A stretch of 64,000 nucleotides of DNA from Spirochaetales bacterium (lineage in GTDB: Bacteria > Spirochaetota > Spirochaetia > JC444 > Marispirochaetaceae), in assembly GCA_016935695.1 (NCBI GenBank), contig JAFGQL010000158.1, positions 18,423-82,422 on the forward strand, read 5' to 3'. The notes under the pieces were generated by a model. The model was not told the origin of the DNA, ran no database searches, and was given only the letters and a program-made list of their open reading frames with translations. Position 1 is the stretch's first letter. The number at the start of each line of letters is the position of its first letter. Shown piece after piece: positions 48,333 through 58,403 of this stretch. A program made the position numbers and the translations under genes.

Positions 48333-49830
48333 TCCCCGACGGGACCGGTGTAATTCGTACCATAGGCTGGGGATCTGCTTCTGCATCATCATTCTGCCCT
48401 GTCGCTTTATTCTCGGGAATAAACAGACCGGCGATTTTCAGTCCTGCTCCTGCCGCAGCCATGGTATAAAGGCCTATCCGTGCCATGTCATATCGCCGGG
48501 AAAGATCGTCCAGCTTATCCGCTGCCCGGGTTATGCTTGCCGCATCTGCACGCTCATATTCAATAAACGCCCTCTCTTTTTCCTTGATAAGCTCGTTCGT
48601 CAAACCGCCCCACACCATTGCCCCTGCCAGGAAACAGTCACCCGCGCTCATGAGAATTTTCCCTGTTGTTGACCGTACCAGAGGATCGGTCTGATCACCG
48701 GGATCCCTGATAACAGACGCTTTAACCACTCCTGATGCGGCCGCCAGGCCTAATCCCGTCAGGGCGAATATTTTCGATTGATTCAGATAATCGGTGTAGT
48801 CCCGGTACAGCCCGTCCAGATTCGTTTGAGCGGCCGCCAGATACCGGTCGTAGGCGCGTTCCGCCTGTATATAAAGATCCAGGGCCAATCGGGCAGAAAC
48901 GAATGATGCTGCGTCTGCTGACAGGGCAGCTCCATAGGCAAACCGGCCTTTTGCGGTAAGCTCGGGTGCTGCGGCCCAGACATCCACAGAAGACAAGCCC
49001 AGGGCCAGCCCCGAGAGGCTGTATCCCAGGATATCATTTACCGTGGTAACCCCGTTCCCGCCGGTATTGTACGAAAACTGATCCTGCACCCCCTTCACCA
49101 CGGCCTCATAATTGGTTTCATCCCGCAGCCAGCTGCGGTACAAAACAGCGGAACGAGTATACAACAGAAAACCGGCCCCTCCATAAGCGGCCGATGCCAA
49201 AAACCGTGAAACCCCACATAATACTTGAACAGGAGCGGGCCGGCTGAATGTATCATCATCCGGATCTTCCTGGGGTTCCCCTGTCTGATCTTTCTCTGAT
49301 TCAAGGGCTGCCAGATACCATGCAGGGGCTTCGGGCAGAACCAGTTCCATCATTGCTTGCTCAATTACCGCGTCAAGATCGCCGAAAGTCCAGGCAGTAG
49401 TCGTCACGCTATGCAGAAGTGTCCCCCGAGGAATGTCATAGAGATTTGCATGAATTTGGTACAGACTGTTGTTGAATTCCAGTACCACATGACACGCGTA
49501 AAGTATCCCCGTATCCCGGCCGTATTTCAGTGCATCATGAAAATCGATGGAAAAAAGATCTGTGACTGGATACATCATGGCAGCGGCCTCTGCGAGTTCA
49601 CCGTGGCTGACCACCGAAAGAAATCCCGTATCGGCTGCATATTTCTCAAAGAGCTTTGTACTGACTCTCAGAGCATACACAGGAACCCCTTCCCCTTCGG
49701 CCGGCCATACGACAATGCTGCTCCTTTCCGTATCCGTTACGCCGGTATCGGGAAGGGCCACGAGGGGCGCGGCGCAAAAAACCAGCGCGAAACTACAACT
49801 GTATATGGTCTGAAAGATCCCTTTCTTCAT
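48310..49830 (-). CDS. Hypothetical envelope protein, similar architecture to 45294-46949
   Basis: Signal MKKGIFQTIYSCSFALVFCAAPLVA (start at 49830, SD-like AGAGGG); N-terminal domain then Gly/Ala-rich hydrophobic segments. Confidence 0.6.
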   Translation of the reverse strand: MKKGIFQTIYSCSFALVFCAAPLVALPDTGVTDTERSSIVVWPAEGEGVPVYALRVSTKLFEKYAADTGFLSVVSHGELAEAAAMMYPVTDLFSIDFHDALKYGRDTGILYACHVVLEFNNSLYQIHANLYDIPRGTLLHSVTTTAWTFGDLDAVIEQAMMELVLPEAPAWYLAALESEKDQTGEPQEDPDDDTFSRPAPVQVLCGVSRFLASAAYGGAGFLLYTRSAVLYRSWLRDETNYEAVVKGVQDQFSYNTGGNGVTTVNDILGYSLSGLALGLSSVDVWAAAPELTAKGRFAYGAALSADAASFVSARLALDLYIQAERAYDRYLAAAQTNLDGLYRDYTDYLNQSKIFALTGLGLAAASGVVKASVIRDPGDQTDPLVRSTTGKILMSAGDCFLAGAMVWGGLTNELIKEKERAFIEYERADAASITRAADKLDDLSRRYDMARIGLYTMAAAGAGLKIAGLFIPENKATGQNDDAEADPQPMVRITPVPSGIIVRLAF

Positions 49831-49901
49831 GTGAACGCCCTCTTGATATATATTCGGGTGCATTACACTATTAATCAAGGCGACTTTGTATCGCAAAGTT
49901 A

Positions 49902-49929
49902 TTGACAAACAATACCGGCGGGGTATACT
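49902..49929 (+). promoter_or_regulatory. Sigma70-like promoter of the Lol-like operon
   Basis: TTGACA (49902-49907), 16-bp spacer, TATACT (49924-49929). Confidence 0.55.
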
Positions 49930-49987
49930 TTGTACTATAAAGCAGCTTTGTTATAAAAAGCTGATACCTGAGGAAGGAGCCAGACAC

Positions 49988-50602
49988 ATGATGGACAGTA
50001 ACCGTACCGACCTGGACAAATACCTGAACGATATCTCCACCATAAAAAAACTCATGACCAAATACGATGAACAGCCTGTCGTGGAATACTGGGCTTTTTT
50101 CACCTGGGGTTTCCTTATCGCCCTTTCAAGTCTCCTGCATTTCTTTGTCGCTTCACCGCCGGATATGCCGGCCCGTTTTCATTACCTGTATATCTGGATT
50201 CCCTGCCTCCTTACAGGGGGCGCTCTGGAGACCATTGCATGGCTGCGGCAGACTGCCCGTACAGACGCCCTGCTGGGATCCCGAAAACTGATTAAGACCT
50301 ACATATCCATGATCATCAACCTTGTTGCCGTCATCTTCATTTTCATCTACAGTCTCACCCTTCCCAGCCACAATCCTGGTGTCATCATCCTGTGTTTTTC
50401 CTGCGCCATGACCTTTGTCGCTCATGCATCCTACGGTGCCATTTTTGTTGAAGCCGCCCTCACCATGGTCATCGGCATCATTCTCATCATGGTTCACGCA
50501 ACAGGCTGGCTCCCCAATGTCTTTGCCGGTCTGTATATAGCCGCAATGATGGTAACCATGGGTATTCATTCCCGGGTTTTGGAATACCGGAACCGGGAAT
50601 AG
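49988..50602 (+). CDS. Multi-TM hypothetical membrane protein
   Basis: MMDSNRTDLDKYLNDIST... with several predicted TM segments; SD GAGGAAGGAG upstream. Confidence 0.7.
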   Translation: MMDSNRTDLDKYLNDISTIKKLMTKYDEQPVVEYWAFFTWGFLIALSSLLHFFVASPPDMPARFHYLYIWIPCLLTGGALETIAWLRQTARTDALLGSRKLIKTYISMIINLVAVIFIFIYSLTLPSHNPGVIILCFSCAMTFVAHASYGAIFVEAALTMVIGIILIMVHATGWLPNVFAGLYIAAMMVTMGIHSRVLEYRNRE

Positions 50603-50607
50603 ACAGC

Positions 50608-50928
50608 ATGGATTCCCTCTACACCAGATTTGACAGTATATTTTTTGAAAAAACACGGCTTTCCCTGTTAACGATTATCTACCAGGAGGAAGGTATCACC
50701 TATAACGAGCTGAAACGGCGCCTGGGTGCCAGTGACGGTGCCGTCTACACTCATATAGAGAAACTCATTAGCGGCGGTTATGTAGAAAAAAAGAAAGAAA
50801 TCGCCGGCACTAATGTGCAAACCATTTACCGGCTTACGAAAGCGGGTATTACCGCGTTTCAGGAATACCTTGGATTTCTGGAACACATTGTACGCAGTTA
50901 TGAAAAAGAAACAAAGGAGCCGTCATGA
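50608..50928 (+). CDS. Winged-helix transcriptional regulator (MarR/PadR-like)
   Basis: FEKTRLSLLTIIYQEEGITYNELKRRLGASDGAVYTHIEKLISGGYVEKKKEIAGTNVQTIYRLTKAG. Confidence 0.85.
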   Translation: MDSLYTRFDSIFFEKTRLSLLTIIYQEEGITYNELKRRLGASDGAVYTHIEKLISGGYVEKKKEIAGTNVQTIYRLTKAGITAFQEYLGFLEHIVRSYEKETKEPS

Positions 50929-51740
50929 AAGCACCATACGTCCCATTCGTCTTTTTTACCATAATAATGCTGTTGCCCGTCTTCCTTACCGGTGAAACCC
51001 CTCCGGCTGAAAAAGAAATTCTCGCCTTTCTGAACGGCCACGGATTCGCTTCGCCAGACGGGGTTTTTACCAGGGTAGAGGAAATAATCTTTCCCAGGAA
51101 TTACCACGCGGTCATGGAAATGGAAACCATAGAGCCCGGTAAACGGGACCGCTCAATCACCATGGAGAGCTGGTATGCAAAGGGTAAAGGCACATTTATG
51201 GAGTTTTTATCACCGGTGCGCCAAAGAGGAATACGCATTCTGCAGAAAGAAGGCTCCCTGTGGCTGTATAACCCCAAATCTAACTCCCCCCGTCCCGTTC
51301 GTCTTGCGCCTGAAGATTCCTTCCAGGGGAGCGTTTTTTCCAATAACGACATCGGCGACCCCCAGTACTCCGACGATTACCGCGCTGCGGTTGTTTCCAT
51401 CCAGGAAGTAGACCATCCGGAACTGGGCGCCATCCGTTTAGTCGGGGTAGAAGGAACGGCTACCCATCCAAAAGCGCCCTACGGAAGGATTGTCATGTAT
51501 CTGGAAGCCGAATCTCTTCTTCCGGTCAAGGCTGAATACTACGCAAAATCCGGCCTATTATTCAAACGCATGGAGTTCAGCGACTTTCGCATACTTGCCG
51601 GTACACGGCGGCCGGGATTTTTCCGTATGAACAGTCTGGAAATCGACGGTTATTTCTCCAGCGTACGCTTTATTGAACTGGAGTCTCTGAACAGTGTAGA
51701 AGACTGGCGGTTCAATGAATCCGCGTTGACAAGGCGGTGA
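50925..51740 (+). CDS. LolA-like outer membrane lipoprotein-sorting protein
   Basis: Signal peptide; MEMETIEPGKRDRSITMESWYAKGKGTFMEFLSPVRQRGIRILQKEGSLWLYNPKSN resembles LolA-like family; SQYSDDYRAAVV region. Confidence 0.82.
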   Translation: MKAPYVPFVFFTIIMLLPVFLTGETPPAEKEILAFLNGHGFASPDGVFTRVEEIIFPRNYHAVMEMETIEPGKRDRSITMESWYAKGKGTFMEFLSPVRQRGIRILQKEGSLWLYNPKSNSPRPVRLAPEDSFQGSVFSNNDIGDPQYSDDYRAAVVSIQEVDHPELGAIRLVGVEGTATHPKAPYGRIVMYLEAESLLPVKAEYYAKSGLLFKRMEFSDFRILAGTRRPGFFRMNSLEIDGYFSSVRFIELESLNSVEDWRFNESALTRR

Positions 51741-52906
51741 TCATGCCCAGGGTTATGTTTATTCTTTCTTTCCTCCTTTTTTGCCTGCCTGGCGTGTATG
51801 TGTCTTCCGCCGACTTTACCACCATGGGGAACATGGAAACTGGCATAAGTGCTGAACCTGACAGCATAGATGGTCATACAGCCGGATACTTTGACCACAG
51901 CCTTGCCTACCATGACGGCAAGTTTGTTCTGATACACAGTCTGGGCTACTTGCCTTCCTCGGAAACCTCCCAGGCTCAGCCGTTGGCTGACCTGGTTGGC
52001 TACCGGCTGTACCAGGCTTATTTTACCCTGTCCCTTACACAGGAACTCCTTTTCACCGCGGGTAAGTTCAGGCTGCCTCTTACAAGAAGCGTGTTTTTTG
52101 CGCCCCTGGACACCATAAACCCGGGTCTGGACGGTCTTGACACTGAAAGCCCACGGGGAGGTTTCTGGGGAGCCTCCGCAGGGTGGACTGTAAACATGGA
52201 TATCCTTACCGGTGTTTTTGTGGACTTAAGCGATACCCTCCGCGATTCTGATGGCGGCTCTTTACCGGGTGTGGGCGGGTATGTTTCCTGGTTTACCGGT
52301 AACCTGGATATTCTTGCATTAAGTGTATACAAACCCGGCGCGTACGGTCTTTCCGGACTGGCAGCATCCTTTCAGGCGCTGGATACCATCTGGTATGCGG
52401 AAGCCGGTATACAATGGCTGACTGATTACCGTTACCCCTCCGACGCTTCTTTCAGCAAGACGAGGGAAGACATTTATCTTCTTGAAGACGTCCCCTTTAC
52501 CCTGGTGGCAGGCGCACAGAAGATATTCTATTTTACAGCTTTCAGTTTTTCATTTGTGGCGGAATACAAGTTCACCGAAGCCGGCTACCGCAGAAATGAA
52601 GTAAAGAACACCTTGAGCCTTTTGGCTCAGGGAATCGAACCCGAAGGTGAACTGCCTGATTTCGGCAGACATCATTGCTTTGTCTCGATCGGTATGGAAA
52701 TGAGCGAGCTTCTCTCTTACCGCAGTTCTCTGGTCGTGAATCTGCAGGATACAAGTCTTCTGCAGCTTCACTCCCTTACATTTCTTTTTTTTACAGATAT
52801 AGACCTGAACGCTTCTGTCCAGCTCATGCATGGAGATCCTGACACTGAGTTCGGTCACACCGCATCTGATTACCGTCTCGATCTCAGCGCGGTATTTCAT
52901 TTTTAA
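51737..52906 (+). CDS. Putative outer-membrane barrel-like protein
   Basis: Signal FILSFLLFCLPGVYVSS; aromatic/alternating pattern; C-terminal YRLDLSAVFHF; within the Lol-like operon. ATG at 51743 is an alternative start. Confidence 0.6.
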   Translation: MIMPRVMFILSFLLFCLPGVYVSSADFTTMGNMETGISAEPDSIDGHTAGYFDHSLAYHDGKFVLIHSLGYLPSSETSQAQPLADLVGYRLYQAYFTLSLTQELLFTAGKFRLPLTRSVFFAPLDTINPGLDGLDTESPRGGFWGASAGWTVNMDILTGVFVDLSDTLRDSDGGSLPGVGGYVSWFTGNLDILALSVYKPGAYGLSGLAASFQALDTIWYAEAGIQWLTDYRYPSDASFSKTREDIYLLEDVPFTLVAGAQKIFYFTAFSFSFVAEYKFTEAGYRRNEVKNTLSLLAQGIEPEGELPDFGRHHCFVSIGMEMSELLSYRSSLVVNLQDTSLLQLHSLTFLFFTDIDLNASVQLMHGDPDTEFGHTASDYRLDLSAVFHF

Positions 52907-52917
52907 GGAGGACCCCT

Positions 52918-53589
52918 ATGGCGTTAATCAAAATTACAGACTTACACAAACAATACCACCTGGGAAGAACCACCATCGCTGCCCTTAAAGGTATAAGCTT
53001 TGACATAGAGGCCGGTGATTTCATTACCATTCTCGGACCCTCGGGCTGCGGAAAGACCACCCTGCTGAACCTCATAGGCAGCATTGATGACCCGTCCTCC
53101 GGCAGCATCCTGTTTGAGGACCAGAATATCTGCGGCCTTTCTGATAACCGGAAATCAGAAATACGTTTAACGAAAATCGGTTTCATCTTCCAGTCATTCA
53201 ACCTGATTCCCGTTCTGAATGTCCGTGAAAATATAGAGTTTCCCATGATTCTGGCGAACGCTCCTCCCCGCACACGCACCGCCCGTATAGACGAACTGGT
53301 TGAAACGGTAGGGCTTAAGGATTTTGAACTGCACAAACCCGATGAACTGTCCGGCGGCCAGCGGCAGCGGGTGGCAATTGCACGGGCCCTGGTAAACAGA
53401 CCCAAACTGGTCATCGCAGATGAACCTACCGCGAATCTGGACAGCGTAACGGGCACCATGATCATAGAGGAAATGAAGGCCCTGAATGAACAGGAAAAGG
53501 TCACCTTTGTATTCTCTACCCATAATCAGGATGTCATGAAATATGCCAAACGCATAATACGTCTGAAAGACGGGGCTATCGTATCATGA
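52918..53589 (+). CDS. ABC transporter ATP-binding protein (LolD/MacB-like)
   Basis: LGPSGCGKTTLLNLIGSID, HKPDELSGGQRQRVAIARALVNRPKLVIADEPTANLD. Confidence 0.93.
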   Translation: MALIKITDLHKQYHLGRTTIAALKGISFDIEAGDFITILGPSGCGKTTLLNLIGSIDDPSSGSILFEDQNICGLSDNRKSEIRLTKIGFIFQSFNLIPVLNVRENIEFPMILANAPPRTRTARIDELVETVGLKDFELHKPDELSGGQRQRVAIARALVNRPKLVIADEPTANLDSVTGTMIIEEMKALNEQEKVTFVFSTHNQDVMKYAKRIIRLKDGAIVS

Positions 53590-54797
53590 TATTCCTGAAA
53601 ATTGCGTTGTTGAATCTTCGTTCACATCCCAGAAGAACAGCCGTTATTATAACGGCAATAGCACTGGCTGTCGGCATTATGGAAACCGTTGCGGGAATGG
53701 TCGACGGCATGCGCAATAACTTTTTCACCAATATGCTCGAAGAAAGCGGCCACATACAGGTGATAGCTGCCGGTAAAGAAGACAGTCTGGACCCTTTCAG
53801 CATTGAGCACACCCTGGATGAATACACGGATATTATCGACACCGCGCGCTCTTTACCCGGGGTAGAAGACGCCAGTCCCTTTCTTACCTTTGGCGCACTT
53901 TTAATCACCGAAGAAAAAAACATTTTCATGGCAGGCAACGGTATCTCTTCTGCGTCCGGCTTTAATAAATCGCTGGACGAATCAATAGTAAAAGGTTCTC
54001 TGAACGGCATAGAGGACGGTGTCCTCATATCCAGAGAAACAGCCCGGCTCATGAAACTGGATTACGGTGACACAGTCATCATCCTGGTAGAAGACAGCGA
54101 GGGGGCCCCATACTATCTCTCGTTTCCTGTACGGGGTATTTATCAAACCAAGAGCAGCGACTTTGACAATATGAATCTGTTTATGTCAATCGAACAGGCC
54201 CAGGAACTTCTGTATCTGCCCGGCAGGGCATCCACCGTAAAACTGAAACTCACCGACAAGGATCTGGCCCAGACCGCGGCAGAGCACCTGGCCCAGGCCT
54301 ATGCCGGCATGCCGGTTGTCATAAAAACCTGGCGGCAAATTCACGGTAATTTCATGCTCCTGATCGACCTCTTTGATCTCTTCATCTATATCATGAACCT
54401 CTTTACTGTCATTGTAGCCGCTGCTGTTATTACGAATTCGGTTCTAATGAACATGTTTGACCGAGCAAGAGAGTTCGGTACCATGAGAGCCGTCGGGCTA
54501 AAGAAATCTGGACTTTTTGCTCTGATCACCACCGAAGGCCTATCCTTGGGATTCCTCGGCAGCCTTGCAGGCCTGGCTCTCGGCATACCTGTGGTATTGT
54601 ATTTTCAGGAATACGGTCTTGACTTCGGAGCAATTTCTGAATCATTCGGTATGGGTTCGGCGTTTTATTTCCATCTTACCGCCAAATACATAATCTTGAA
54701 TTTCGCATCGGGAATACTGATAGCCCTTGCCGGGGCAGCCTATGCAGCGTGGGTAATAATCAGAAAATCAGTGATTGACACCTTGAGCTGGCGATAG
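53586..54797 (+). CDS. ABC transporter permease (FtsX/LolC-E-like)
   Basis: FLKIALLNLRSHPRRTAVIITAIALAVGIMETVAGM; C-terminal FtsX four-TM pattern with REFGTMRAVGLKKSGLFALI. Confidence 0.9.
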   Translation: MIFLKIALLNLRSHPRRTAVIITAIALAVGIMETVAGMVDGMRNNFFTNMLEESGHIQVIAAGKEDSLDPFSIEHTLDEYTDIIDTARSLPGVEDASPFLTFGALLITEEKNIFMAGNGISSASGFNKSLDESIVKGSLNGIEDGVLISRETARLMKLDYGDTVIILVEDSEGAPYYLSFPVRGIYQTKSSDFDNMNLFMSIEQAQELLYLPGRASTVKLKLTDKDLAQTAAEHLAQAYAGMPVVIKTWRQIHGNFMLLIDLFDLFIYIMNLFTVIVAAAVITNSVLMNMFDRAREFGTMRAVGLKKSGLFALITTEGLSLGFLGSLAGLALGIPVVLYFQEYGLDFGAISESFGMGSAFYFHLTAKYIILNFASGILIALAGAAYAAWVIIRKSVIDTLSWR

Positions 54798-54841
54798 CCT
54801 CATAAGTTGGAAATCCTGGTACATCGTATAAGGAGGACACC

Positions 54842-56077
54842 GTGAAATTATTCAAAGCCGGCATGAAAAACATCCTCAGAAACAGACGCAGAACAAGCCT
54901 GAATGTAATCTCCCTTGCCCTTGGCATATTCATGATGGTTTTTGGATTGAGCTGGGGTCAGGGTTATCATTCGTACGTGTACACAGCCATGAGGAATTTC
55001 GAAGCAGGCGATGCCCAGATTCTCAACCGGAATTACCTGAAAGAAGAGCGCCGGCTTCCTCTGGACTTGGCCGTATCTGATACCCGCCGTGTTGTAAAAA
55101 GCCTTACGGACACTAACATTGTAAAAACCGCGAGTCCGCGTATAGATTTCTCTGTAAAGGTATCCAATAGAATGGAAAGTACCAGACTGCTGGGACGGGG
55201 AGTCTCACAGGCAGAAGGTGAGGTAACTGTCATCCGGAACCAGATAACGGAGGGCAGATTTTTCACTGATACCGACAGGGGTGTCCTTTTGGGTGAAGAT
55301 CTTGCCCGTCGGATGAAGCTGAATATTGGCGATACCCTCTATCTTACCGCCATTGACCGCCACGGAACGGAAAACTTCATGAGCCTTAAACTGACGGGAA
55401 TATTTAAATTCGGATTTCCCCCCATCGACCGGCAGGTAATATTCGTAGACATCGAGTCTGCACGATCGCTTTTGGATATGCGCGCTTCATCTACCAGGAT
55501 TGTCGTTCGTTTTACCGAAGGAACCAGTATTACCGAAGGCCTTGAAATTCTCAATGAAAAATTAGCTAACACAGAACTTACCGCCTATTCCTGGGAACGC
55601 TTTGCCCAGGAAACTGTGTCCGCCGTACAGAGCGACATGGGATCTTTTTACGTGTTCATCCTCATTTTGTATATGATGATCATCATTGGTATGTATAACT
55701 CTATGTCAATGACGGTCCGGGAACGCACTGGAGAAATAGGAACCATGCGCGCTATCGGTGCCCGGCGTTCGGATATCATTGTTTTACTGCTTTTTGAGTC
55801 CATCGCCATATCCTGTATTGCCATTATTGCGGGATACCTGCTTGCCGCTCCTTTCATGTATTATTTGACAAACATCGGCATAGATATCTCCTCATCCCTG
55901 CCAGACTCTGTGCCTGTCCCTTTTGGGGAACGCTTTTACGCGGACATAGAGCCCCTCCAGTTTTTATTGGCATTTGCCATCGGTATAGCGTCGGGAATAA
56001 CAGGCACCCTCATACCGGCCGTCAGGGCCTCACGGCTTTCCATTACCGATTCCCTTGGGGCAAAAAAGCACGGATAA
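54842..56077 (+). CDS. ABC transporter permease (FtsX/LolC-E-like), second copy
   Basis: LFKAGMKNILRNRRRTSLNVISLALGIFMMVFGL; RTGEIGTMRAIGARRSDIIVLLLFES. GTG start with AAGGAGG. Confidence 0.9.
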   Translation: MKLFKAGMKNILRNRRRTSLNVISLALGIFMMVFGLSWGQGYHSYVYTAMRNFEAGDAQILNRNYLKEERRLPLDLAVSDTRRVVKSLTDTNIVKTASPRIDFSVKVSNRMESTRLLGRGVSQAEGEVTVIRNQITEGRFFTDTDRGVLLGEDLARRMKLNIGDTLYLTAIDRHGTENFMSLKLTGIFKFGFPPIDRQVIFVDIESARSLLDMRASSTRIVVRFTEGTSITEGLEILNEKLANTELTAYSWERFAQETVSAVQSDMGSFYVFILILYMMIIIGMYNSMSMTVRERTGEIGTMRAIGARRSDIIVLLLFESIAISCIAIIAGYLLAAPFMYYLTNIGIDISSSLPDSVPVPFGERFYADIEPLQFLLAFAIGIASGITGTLIPAVRASRLSITDSLGAKKHG

Positions 56078-56109
56078 CCCTCTATGTGGTAAAAAGCCTA
56101 AGAAAAATG

Positions 56110-57087
56110 TCAGTACCGGGTGACCATGTGCCCGGGATCAATCCGGCTTATAAATGATTGAACTTCTGTAAGCGCTGGGATGGAGGATGACCCACCTTGC
56201 TTTTTACAGGACAGTCCAGCCGCTGCATTTGCGTACACCAGCGCCTGGACAAAAGACAGGCCCTGGCCTGTGCAATAGGTAAAAGCGCCGTGAAAAATAT
56301 CCCCGGCTCCGGTAGTATCAACAGCCTCTATATCCAACCCGCGAACATGGCCATAGCCGTCCTCCGGGCCGTAAAACCAGGCACCCTGTGCGCCCCTTGT
56401 AATCACCACATGCTGCTGCTTTCCTCCCCCGAGTATATCCAGGGCATTTACCATTTCCTGTCGGTTCACGGTATTCCCGAAAGCCATACCGGCAACCGAT
56501 TCGGCGTAAGTTTCGCTTGCCGCCACATAATCAACCAAAGGATGCAGCTTCTTTGTGCCGGCATGGAGACTCCCTGCATCCAGAACAGAAGGGACACCCG
56601 GATGTTCAGAAATAAATTTCTCTGCCGCCATGGCGCAGTGGCCGTCACACAGTATTGCCAGCCACTGTCTGTCATAAGGAAATGATCCTTCATACAGATC
56701 ATCAAGAAGGCGGTGATTTACAATTGTACGCATGCCATTGTCCGTGCGCGAAAGAATGCAGGAAACCGGTGTGGGGTAATCCTCTTTTTGGCTGATATAA
56801 TCACAGACAACACCGGATTTTTTAAGCTGCTCAAGGGCAAAGTCGCCGAACATATCCCGGCCGATTACGGTACCAAGGACGCTTAAACCTTTGCCGCCCC
56901 ACAGTGCCATGAGAATGGACGCGTTTGTTGCCGGGCCGCCAATTTCACAGATCCTGGAGGCTGACCGGTATTTGCGGTTTTCTTCAATTGGACCGTCCAC
57001 CGCCATGTTTATATCCACAGCGCAATGACCTATTGCCAGGTATTTTCTACATAAATGTAATGAATTTCCGCTGATTTGTTCTGTCAT
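56110..57087 (-). CDS. PfkB-family carbohydrate kinase
   Basis: GGPATNASILMALWGGKGLSVLGTVIGRDMFGDFALEQLKKSGV; IEAVDTTGAGDIFHGAFTYC. Confidence 0.92.
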   Translation of the reverse strand: MTEQISGNSLHLCRKYLAIGHCAVDINMAVDGPIEENRKYRSASRICEIGGPATNASILMALWGGKGLSVLGTVIGRDMFGDFALEQLKKSGVVCDYISQKEDYPTPVSCILSRTDNGMRTIVNHRLLDDLYEGSFPYDRQWLAILCDGHCAMAAEKFISEHPGVPSVLDAGSLHAGTKKLHPLVDYVAASETYAESVAGMAFGNTVNRQEMVNALDILGGGKQQHVVITRGAQGAWFYGPEDGYGHVRGLDIEAVDTTGAGDIFHGAFTYCTGQGLSFVQALVYANAAAGLSCKKQGGSSSIPALTEVQSFISRIDPGHMVTRY

Positions 57088-57178
57088 AGATTTTTCCGGC
57101 GATTATTCTTGATTAATTGCACGTCTGACATCATTATATATTGAATTGACTATTTTTACACTGAAAAAGGAGTGTGAC

Positions 57179-58297
57179 ATGAAAAAGATCCTGTTTGTAT
57201 GCAGTCTTGTACTGCTGGTGTCGGTATTTTTCGTAGGATGCCAGAAAGACACGGGTGTGATCAAAATTGGTGTAGCCGGGCCACATACCGGCGACCTAGC
57301 TTCCTACGGTATCCCTACGGTAAAAGCTGCCGAACTGGTGGTTGCCGACTGGAATGCCAACGGCGGCGTACTGGGCAAGAAAATTGAGCTCGTTGTTGAG
57401 GACGATGTCTGCGACCCTAAAGTTGCTCCCGACGTGGCAACTAAATTAATCGGCGAAGGTGTTGTCGGCATCGTCGGCCATATCTGTTCCGGTGCCACCG
57501 AAGCCGCATTGGGAATTTATCTGGATTCGAGCATTCCCGTTATATCCCCGTCAGCAACCAATCCGCCCCTTACAAAAAGCGGAGCCTACCCCAACTTTTT
57601 CCGAACCATTGCCCCGGATGACGCCCAGGCGATCCTGGAAGTCGACTTTGTCCTGAACACCCTCGGGAAAACCCGTATAGCGGTACTTCATGACAAACAG
57701 TCCTACGGAAAAGGCCTGGCTGAATTTGCAAAGAGTTTCATTGAACAATCGTCAAACGGCGAGGTGGTCCTTTTTGAAGGAATCCAGGCAGACGCGGTCG
57801 ACTACTCAGCAGTTATCAACAAGGTTGAGAACGCCGGCGCCGATGCTATTATCTACGGCGGCTACCACCCCGAAGCTTCAAAACTCGTCAGCCAGATCAA
57901 GGAAAAAGGCATCAACATAGCCTTCATTTCCGATGACGGCGTAAAAGACGATACCTTTATCGAAGTCGCCGGCTCCGCGGCTGAAGGCGTATACGCGTCC
58001 GGTCCCAACGACACTACCCAGGACCCCATCGCGGTAAAAGCCAGAGAAAACCATGTGGCAAAATACTCGGAAGAACCCGGTGCCTTCTTTTATAATGCCT
58101 ACGCAGCTACCCAGGCTTTGCTCACTGCCATTGCCAATGCTGAATCTACCGACTATGAAGCGATAACCTCAGCTCTTACATCCAACTACGTGGACACGAC
58201 CCTTGGCAGCATCAGTTTCGATGAAAACGGTGACGCCATTGGTGTAGGCTTTTCCATGTTCCAGGTGCAAAACGGTGTATATGTAGAAATTAAATAA
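57179..58297 (+). CDS. livK: Branched-chain amino acid-type ABC transporter substrate-binding lipoprotein
   Basis: Lipobox VSVFFVGCQKD; IKIGVAGPHTGDLASYGIPTVKAAELVVADWNANGGVLGKKIELVVEDD; followed by livHMGF. Confidence 0.93.
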   Translation: MKKILFVCSLVLLVSVFFVGCQKDTGVIKIGVAGPHTGDLASYGIPTVKAAELVVADWNANGGVLGKKIELVVEDDVCDPKVAPDVATKLIGEGVVGIVGHICSGATEAALGIYLDSSIPVISPSATNPPLTKSGAYPNFFRTIAPDDAQAILEVDFVLNTLGKTRIAVLHDKQSYGKGLAEFAKSFIEQSSNGEVVLFEGIQADAVDYSAVINKVENAGADAIIYGGYHPEASKLVSQIKEKGINIAFISDDGVKDDTFIEVAGSAAEGVYASGPNDTTQDPIAVKARENHVAKYSEEPGAFFYNAYAATQALLTAIANAESTDYEAITSALTSNYVDTTLGSISFDENGDAIGVGFSMFQVQNGVYVEIK

Positions 58298-58324
58298 ACC
58301 GGCGTACACCGGTATTGTGTTTTC

Positions 58325-58360
58325 AACCCATGCCCGGTACAATACCGGGCTTTGGGTTTT
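58325..58360 (+). terminator. Hairpin with T-rich tail between livK and livH (partial terminator/attenuator)
   Basis: AACCCA-T-GCCCGGTA-CAA-TACCGGGC-TT-TGGGTT followed by TTATT. Confidence 0.7.
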
Positions 58361-58403
58361 ATTGACTCTTTCGAGAAATTACCAACATCGGATGTGAACT
58401 GAT

